From contig JAHFKQ010000026.1 of NCBI GenBank assembly GCA_023245265.1, positions 1 through 10,166 of the forward strand: a DNA stretch of 10,166 nucleotides, written 5' to 3'. Position numbers and translations under genes: made by a program. The DNA is from Candidatus Collierbacteria bacterium. GTDB taxonomy: Bacteria; Patescibacteriota; Microgenomatia; UBA1400; MFAQ01. Position 1 is the first letter of the stretch. The number at the start of each line of letters is the position of its first letter. The notes under the pieces are model-generated. The model worked only from the letters and a program-made list of their open reading frames with translations. It was not told the DNA's origin and did not search any database. Positions 6,193-10,166 of the stretch are shown in pieces.

Positions 6193-7194
6193 TTACATTG
6201 CTAAACCGCAGGCAATGGCAAAAACCGGACCCAAGGCTTTATATTTTGCTTCAATCAACATATCCGCAAAGGGGTCTCCCACGACTACCTCAACTCCCAC
6301 GGCTTCCGAAAGATAGGGGGCTAAGCCGATTAAATAGGCTCCACCTCCGGTTAAGATTAATTTATTCACCACACTACCGCTGTGTTCATCCTTAAAAGCA
6401 ATGATTAGCTTTCGGATCTCCCCGATAACATTATCAATAATCGGTTTTAGGAGAGTCACTATTTTGCCATCCAGCTGATCTTTGGCCAAACCGTATGTTC
6501 TTTTGTAATTTTCGGCCTGATCCAAAGCCAAGCCAAAAGCATCGGCAATCATCTTGGTCATTGCCGAACCGCCGACCGGAATATAAAAATTGCCAAAAAG
6601 TTTTGTTTTTCCGGTGATTACCAGGTTCGTTCCCGCCGCACCCAAGTCTACTATCAAAGCCGGATTCGTATCGCTTAAACCTTCGGCGAAAACTCGACTC
6701 AGGGCAGGAATTTCATTTTCCAGGCGTACCGGCTCCAAACCGATTAAATCCAGAATCTGGACATAAGACTCGGAAATTCGAGAAGGCACCGCCACTACAT
6801 AGACCGAGATCTTTTCGTTTCCTTCAAATCGGTCCGGTTTTTCCAAGACCACCCAAGATGTTTCGACTTCATTGGGAGGAAAGGGCACCGACTGATCCAG
6901 CTCCCACCTAATTGCTGTCGCCAGCTCAGGGCTGGACATGACCGGGAACTTGAGTACCCGGGAAAAAACGGAAGACTCGGGGATAGAGGCCACCACCTTT
7001 TTCTCTCTTAAGCCGGCTTCATTTATTAAGACTTTCAAACTATCGGTTAATGCTATTTTCTCGGCATTACTCATCGCCGAAATACTTTTACCAAACTGGT
7101 TTCGGCCAATGGCCACAAACTTTACTCTCTTACCATCAGTATGTATCAATTTTACGCTCGTAGATCCAATATCCAATCCAAAATAGGCAGGCAT
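6193..7194 (-). CDS. pilM: Type IV pilus assembly protein PilM (actin-like ATPase fold)
   Basis: Cytoplasmic FtsA/actin-like protein that binds the N-terminus of PilN and couples the pilus base to the motor. 333 residues, the usual PilM length. Nucleotide-binding motifs are visible: phosphate 1 FGLDIGSTSVKLI (D8), phosphate 2 LIVDLGAAGTNLVI (181-194) and the adenosine loop LILTGGGAYLIGL (279-291). The middle holds the PilM-specific AIRWELDQSVPFPPNEVETSW. It starts with ATG 7194 after a 45-base gap from the minor pilin gene upstream, the largest gap in the pilus block; a TAATAT sequence lies 7-12 bases before the ATG. pilN follows after 2 bases. Assignment is firm from motifs and context. Confidence 0.95.
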   Translation of the reverse strand: MPAYFGLDIGSTSVKLIHTDGKRVKFVAIGRNQFGKSISAMSNAEKIALTDSLKVLINEAGLREKKVVASIPESSVFSRVLKFPVMSSPELATAIRWELDQSVPFPPNEVETSWVVLEKPDRFEGNEKISVYVVAVPSRISESYVQILDLIGLEPVRLENEIPALSRVFAEGLSDTNPALIVDLGAAGTNLVITGKTKLFGNFYIPVGGSAMTKMIADAFGLALDQAENYKRTYGLAKDQLDGKIVTLLKPIIDNVIGEIRKLIIAFKDEHSGSVVNKLILTGGGAYLIGLAPYLSEAVGVEVVVGDPFADMLIEAKYKALGPVFAIACGLAM

Positions 7195-7200
7195 ATATTA

Positions 7201-7206
7201 ATATTA
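7201..7206 (-). promoter_or_regulatory. Possible -10 box in front of pilM
   Basis: In the 45-base gap between the PilX-like gene and pilM, the minus strand reads TAATAT exactly 12 to 7 bases before the pilM ATG, the spacing expected of a leaderless transcript. It matches only 4 of 6 consensus bases and no -35 box is visible at the right distance (the TTGATG further upstream is too close). The gap also has no terminator-like hairpin, so pilM may simply be read through from the pilin genes. Confidence 0.22.
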
Positions 7207-7239
7207 CAACATTGTCATCAAGGGAACGAAGCGAATGGC

Positions 7240-8001
7240 TTACTGCATAATAGAACCTCCGGAAAAAAGTACATAATCAAAAACCGATGGTAGCTGATCA
7301 GTCTTTGACTCCACATATTGAATCCCATACTTAACCACATTTTGATCTGTTCCGGCGACATCCGCCACCGATCGAAAGTTGGTAAATTGGGGAGGAAATT
7401 CTCCACCAATCGGTTCGATACCCAAGAAAGCCGCCGAACCCAAAACCGTAATTTTTAATTTCTTTGAACTGGCCAAAGAGATATTGATCGGAGAGGGGAT
7501 CGTATAAGTATAATTAACACCTCCAAAGGATCCGCCATTTACCACTTTTGTAAATCCATTATTCCCGGTCGAATCGTAAGCATAATCAACACTCTGAGTA
7601 TCTCTGACATCAGAGACGAAGATGGCCGGATCACCCGCCGGAGTGGCGGCTTTCCAATAGATCTTGACCCCAGTAATACCGGTGGCCCCCTCCAAATTAA
7701 TTTCAAACCCTTGGCCGGCATTAATGAGCTCAGAACTAATGCCGGTATTGCCCACATCACTTAAGGTCACTTGATAACCTCTACCATCACCCAAACTGCC
7801 GCTAACAGCCGTATTCTGAGCAATCGAGGCTTCTAATCCCGATTGGGCGGTCAGCAAAGCCTCGGTATTCTCCACATTCATTTGCTGGATTCTGGTCTCC
7901 ACCGTCGACCGACCGGCCAAAGAGACGGCAATGGCACTCACGACTGTCATTATCAAAACCATGATTAGAGCCACCTGACCCGAATGTTTAATCTCTCTCA
8001 T
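7240..8001 (-). CDS. Minor pilin, PilX/GspK-like (no Glu at mature position 5)
   Basis: Predicted extracytoplasmic minor pilin at the tip-complex position. 253 residues, the longest of the pilin-type proteins here. The N-terminus reads MREIKHSG then QVALIMVLIMTVVSAIAVSL, a short basic leader ending in glycine followed by a hydrophobic helix, as in type III signal peptides. The fifth mature residue is isoleucine rather than glutamate, the feature that marks GspK in type II secretion. The next stretch, STVETRIQQMNVENTEALLTAQSGLEASI, resembles the 'E...A..AAEAG.E' segment of PilX N-terminal domains. The remainder is a beta-rich region that I do not recognise. It starts 1 base after the PilW-like gene and is followed by the 45-base gap before pilM. 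Confidence 0.75.
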   Translation of the reverse strand: MREIKHSGQVALIMVLIMTVVSAIAVSLAGRSTVETRIQQMNVENTEALLTAQSGLEASIAQNTAVSGSLGDGRGYQVTLSDVGNTGISSELINAGQGFEINLEGATGITGVKIYWKAATPAGDPAIFVSDVRDTQSVDYAYDSTGNNGFTKVVNGGSFGGVNYTYTIPSPINISLASSKKLKITVLGSAAFLGIEPIGGEFPPQFTNFRSVADVAGTDQNVVKYGIQYVESKTDQLPSVFDYVLFSGGSIMQ

Positions 8002-8002
8002 G

Positions 8003-8533
8003 CTAATTCAATCCACTATTTAATAAATTAATATCGGCCGAAACACTTTGTTTTACTTCGATGCCCGTGTTTAAAACAGTGTTACTGCCGTCAATCGCTA
8101 TTTTAATCTTATCACTGATGTTTCCTTGACAAAACCAGGTAAATTCCAGAGCCGTCACTTTTATTTGGCCGACATTGAGGTAAACTACCACTCCCGTCTC
8201 CGCCGCCGTTGAAGCAACCTTATTATTTGCCAACGAGTAAACCGTTTGTTTGCCTTCGACATCATTGACCGTCAAGCTACTACCTCCATATCCGGCCGTG
8301 CCGGCCGCCAAACACTCCGTTCTGGTGCCAGAACCCACGGCCGTCACGGTACTATAACGAATATCTTTTTCTATGGATCGCAACATCGTTTGCAAAGCAT
8401 TTCCCAAATTGGCATCGACATCGGATAGTCCGGCCGCTTTTAAATTTTGATAAAAAAGGGAGGTCCCTGCCAAAAGGACCATCGCCAAGAGTAAAACCGA
8501 GACAATCATTTCAATTAGGGTATATGCTTTCAT
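8003..8533 (-). CDS. Minor prepilin, PilW/GspJ-like, with Ala at the cleavage site
   Basis: Predicted minor pilin, 176 residues. The N-terminus MKAYTLIEMIVSVLLLAMVL has the classic prepilin helix with glutamate at mature position 5 (YTLIE), but the residue before the expected cut is Ala3 (codon GCA) where glycine is almost universal. The helix is followed by a region rich in small and polar residues, including LQTMLRSIEKDIRYSTV, which resembles the PilW/GspJ segment after the helix, and two cysteines (ECLAAG and FCQGN). It overlaps the upstream PilV-like gene as ATGA (8530-8533) and lies 1 base before the PilX-like gene. The family assignment rests on gene order (H-I-J-K-like) and this segment. 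Confidence 0.75.
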   Translation of the reverse strand: MKAYTLIEMIVSVLLLAMVLLAGTSLFYQNLKAAGLSDVDANLGNALQTMLRSIEKDIRYSTVTAVGSGTRTECLAAGTAGYGGSSLTVNDVEGKQTVYSLANNKVASTAAETGVVVYLNVGQIKVTALEFTWFCQGNISDKIKIAIDGSNTVLNTGIEVKQSVSADINLLNSGLN

Positions 8534-8934
8534 TTTAAGTTTCTGACTAAAGACTGTGCCAATGTCACGCTGTAAGTTCTACCTCCATCTTGCCACTCGG
8601 CTTTAATGGACATCGCCACCTCGTCTACGCTTTTATCCACCGTTAAAATACAACGGTAATCCGGATTGGTGGCCACACAAGGATCAATTACGGCGTTTTT
8701 GATCGAAGCATAAAAGCCTTCCGGGTCGGCATCTCGGGCCGATTTATAATCGATGAGCATTTTTTTGATTATTTCCAACCCTATCTCTTTCTGTTTTTGA
8801 AAAGTAACGACTCGGACCGAACGAGTCATCAGGTCGGCCACTCCCACCAACACTAAACCAATAATCCCGATCGCAATCACAATTTCGATTAACATCTGGC
8901 CGGCGAAAATTGGGCGGTGAGTTTTGATATTCAT
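8530..8934 (-). CDS. Minor prepilin, PilV/GspI-like
   Basis: Predicted minor pilin, 134 residues. The leader MNIKTHRPIFAG ends in glycine; the mature part starts QMLIEIVIAIGIIGLVLVG, with glutamate at position 5 and a long hydrophobic helix. Glutamine at +1 instead of the usual aromatic residue is uncommon but tolerated. The 'IEIVIAIGIIGLVLVGV' stretch is PilV/GspI-like. The mature domain includes two cysteines (DPCVATNPDYRCIL) that could form a disulfide. It starts 1 base after the FimT-like gene and shares an ATGA overlap with the next gene, indicating coupled translation. Confidence 0.78.
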   Translation of the reverse strand: MNIKTHRPIFAGQMLIEIVIAIGIIGLVLVGVADLMTRSVRVVTFQKQKEIGLEIIKKMLIDYKSARDADPEGFYASIKNAVIDPCVATNPDYRCILTVDKSVDEVAMSIKAEWQDGGRTYSVTLAQSLVRNLK

Positions 8935-8935
8935 T

Positions 8936-9424
8936 TTAATTTCCGGTCACTACTCCATACGCTCCCACCGTCACCGTTTTGGAAACTTGAGCATCCGACT
9001 TATTGGTGATGGTCACGATCGTATCGGCACCACTTCTGAGGTAACCAGACCCGGGTAAAAAAGTTAAATTAAAGGCTTGAGCAAAAACTGAGCTTTTTAA
9101 AATTTCGGTGGTTGCATTGGTTACATCCGCCGGGTCGCAGTCGACCGTCAAGGTCAGGCCGGTAAGTTCATTATTTATACTGGTGCTTTGTAAGTTGTAA
9201 CCTTTTAACGAACTGCAGCCGGTCGGATACTGCAGACTGGCCGCCAAAGTTCTCACCCGGTAAACCTCGGCCGCAAAGTTGCGGGCATCATTACCGGTCG
9301 ACTGCGATTTATTAAAAGTTAGATAAGCCGAAATAGAACCTCCGGAAAGAATGGCAATAATCAAAATAACCAGCATTAACTCGATCAAGGTGAAACCTTT
9401 CGGTGCGGTAGCTCGTTGTTTCAC
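8936..9424 (-). CDS. Minor prepilin, FimT/GspH-like
   Basis: Predicted minor pilin, 162 residues from the chosen start. GTG at 9424-9422 is preferred because it overlaps the upstream TGA as GTGA, the same coupling style as neighbouring junctions, and gives a compact leader (M)KQRATAPKG before FTLIELMLVILIIAILSGG. A longer start at ATG 9463 would add 13 residues and overlap the previous gene by 43 bases. The mature protein has Glu5 and a helix typical of GspH/FimT, then NFAAEVYRVRTLAAS, which resembles the FimT pattern after the helix, and a beta-rich C-terminus with two cysteines (GCSS and VDCD). It precedes PilV-, PilW- and PilX-like genes, as in minor-pilin operons. Confidence 0.82.
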   Translation of the reverse strand: MKQRATAPKGFTLIELMLVILIIAILSGGSISAYLTFNKSQSTGNDARNFAAEVYRVRTLAASLQYPTGCSSLKGYNLQSTSINNELTGLTLTVDCDPADVTNATTEILKSSVFAQAFNLTFLPGSGYLRSGADTIVTITNKSDAQVSKTVTVGAYGVVTGN

Positions 9425-9825
9425 GGATTTGTCACCTGATAACTCGTATCTACTTCCATACAAGGAGCCGATAGAGTGTAGGTCGTCGCACTAGCCTTAG
9501 TATAGGTATAGGATCCATTGGCCGAGACCGGGCAAGGTTTTGGATCCAATGGCGTTTTGGTTATCAAAGTGGGCCCCGACGCTCCGCAACTTAAGCTCGA
9601 AGTACTGACATCCGCTTGATAGACATAGATCAAATCAGGATAAGCTCCAGTTAGAGACCGGCAGATTTCCAGAGATTGTCTCATCGACTCCAGGTCGGCC
9701 TTGCGCCTCACATCACGAGAACGGGTGGTAATGGCCGCAAAAGACACAATCCCGGCCGCAAAAATTACTCCGATAATAGTAATCACCACCAAGAGTTCGA
9801 TAAAGGTAAACCCGTTTTTTTTCAT
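9421..9825 (-). CDS. Type IV prepilin (GspG/PilA-like), second of a tandem pair
   Basis: Predicted fibre pilin or pseudopilin, 134 residues. The very short leader MKKNG is followed by FTFIELLVVITIIGVIFAAG, a canonical prepilin helix with Glu5. After the helix, SRDVRRKADLESMRQSLEICR resembles the equivalent stretch of the preceding gene (GRNARRKQDLIAIQNALEQYY), so the two are tandem paralogues. A PLDPKPCPVSANGSYTYT segment and four cysteines mark a small C-terminal domain of the kind found in pseudopilins with a GspG-like 'DP...Y' loop. The ATG overlaps the stop of the previous gene as ATGA (9822-9825), and its TGA overlaps the next start as GTGA. Whether this or the neighbour is the main fibre subunit cannot be decided from sequence. 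Confidence 0.87.
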   Translation of the reverse strand: MKKNGFTFIELLVVITIIGVIFAAGIVSFAAITTRSRDVRRKADLESMRQSLEICRSLTGAYPDLIYVYQADVSTSSLSCGASGPTLITKTPLDPKPCPVSANGSYTYTKASATTYTLSAPCMEVDTSYQVTNP

Positions 9826-10166
9826 TGGAGATTGGCGACGCAGTAATAGGTACTATTAGCCGTCCAAGTACCGGATAGACAGCTGGTAGCGTTGGCGTTT
9901 CCACCTTTACTGCCTTCCATAGTAGCGCAGATACAGTAACTGGTGGTGGTGCAAGCCATCACTCCGGCGTAATCAACACCCGTGTTCGGATCTACCGGCC
10001 AAGCACTTTTCATATAACTCGAAGCATCTTTACAGGTCGCCGCCGGATACAAAAAACTATTCACCGAATAATACTGCTCCAAAGCATTTTGAATCGCAAT
10101 CAAATCTTGCTTTCTTCTGGCGTTTCGACCTCCGATCTGGGCCGTCGAGTAGGCCACGGTAGCCAA
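9822..10166 (-). CDS. Cysteine-rich type IV pilin, C-terminal part, runs off the right edge
   Basis: 115 codons up to the TGA at 9824-9822; the first codon in the window (TTG) is internal, and the leader peptide and most of the hydrophobic helix lie beyond the edge. The visible part begins in the end of the pilin helix (LATVAYSTAQIGGRNARRKQDL) and continues with AIQNALEQYYSVNSFLYP, a typical pilin spine. The globular part carries WPVDPNTGVDYAG, a GspG-like proline and aspartate loop, and six cysteines, ending with YYCVANLQ. This pattern suggests up to three disulfides in an exported subunit. It is paralogous to the next gene, with which it shares an ATGA overlap. Confidence 0.85.
   Translation of the reverse strand: MATVAYSTAQIGGRNARRKQDLIAIQNALEQYYSVNSFLYPAATCKDASSYMKSAWPVDPNTGVDYAGVMACTTTSYCICATMEGSKGGNANATSCLSGTWTANSTYYCVANLQ

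Overview
The window looks like an ordinary, tightly packed chromosome segment of a Candidate Phyla Radiation (Patescibacteria) bacterium. Microgenomates or a close relative is my best guess, but that is inference from gene content and style. The supporting signs are very short or overlapping gene junctions, almost no Shine-Dalgarno motifs, a core-gene run recG-rpmF-nusB-rnc-rpsP-khpA, and a type IV pilus cluster of the kind common in these genomes. TGA is used as a real stop (end of rnc, several pilin genes), so this is not a lineage that recodes TGA as glycine. There are no tRNA or rRNA genes, no transposons, no CRISPR arrays and no long non-coding stretches.

Layout. (1) 1-969, minus strand: the N-terminal part of a class A penicillin-binding protein (glycosyltransferase family 51), running off the left edge. 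(2) 970-1015: a short divergent promoter region with a shared, symmetric -10 box. (3) 1016-4852, plus strand: an information-processing run. It starts with a 31-residue predicted membrane peptide, followed by recG (DNA repair helicase), rpmF (ribosomal protein L32), nusB (antitermination), rnc (RNase III), rpsP (ribosomal protein S16) and khpA (KH-domain RNA chaperone). A consensus-like promoter lies directly in front of rpsP. (4) 4849-10166, minus strand: a type IV pilus cluster. In transcription order it holds a partial cysteine-rich pilin, a second pilin, a FimT/GspH-like, a PilV/GspI-like, a PilW/GspJ-like and a PilX/GspK-like minor pilin, then pilM, pilN and pilO. The two blocks converge and their stop codons overlap in the four bases CTAA at 4849-4852.

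How the genes work together. The plus-strand block combines repair, rRNA processing and antitermination, ribosomal proteins and a small RNA-binding protein, and is probably expressed as one or two transcripts. The minus-strand pilus block encodes fibre subunits, a tip/priming set of minor pilins, and the PilM-PilN-PilO inner-membrane alignment complex. PilP and the secretin PilQ do not follow pilO, which fits a cell envelope without an outer membrane. Motor, platform and prepilin peptidase genes are not in the window.

The most interesting points are the overlooked 31-residue membrane peptide coupled to recG by an ATGA overlap, the shared symmetric -10 element, a minor prepilin with alanine instead of glycine at the expected cleavage site, and a probably leaderless rpsP. 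I found no convincing new multi-gene system.
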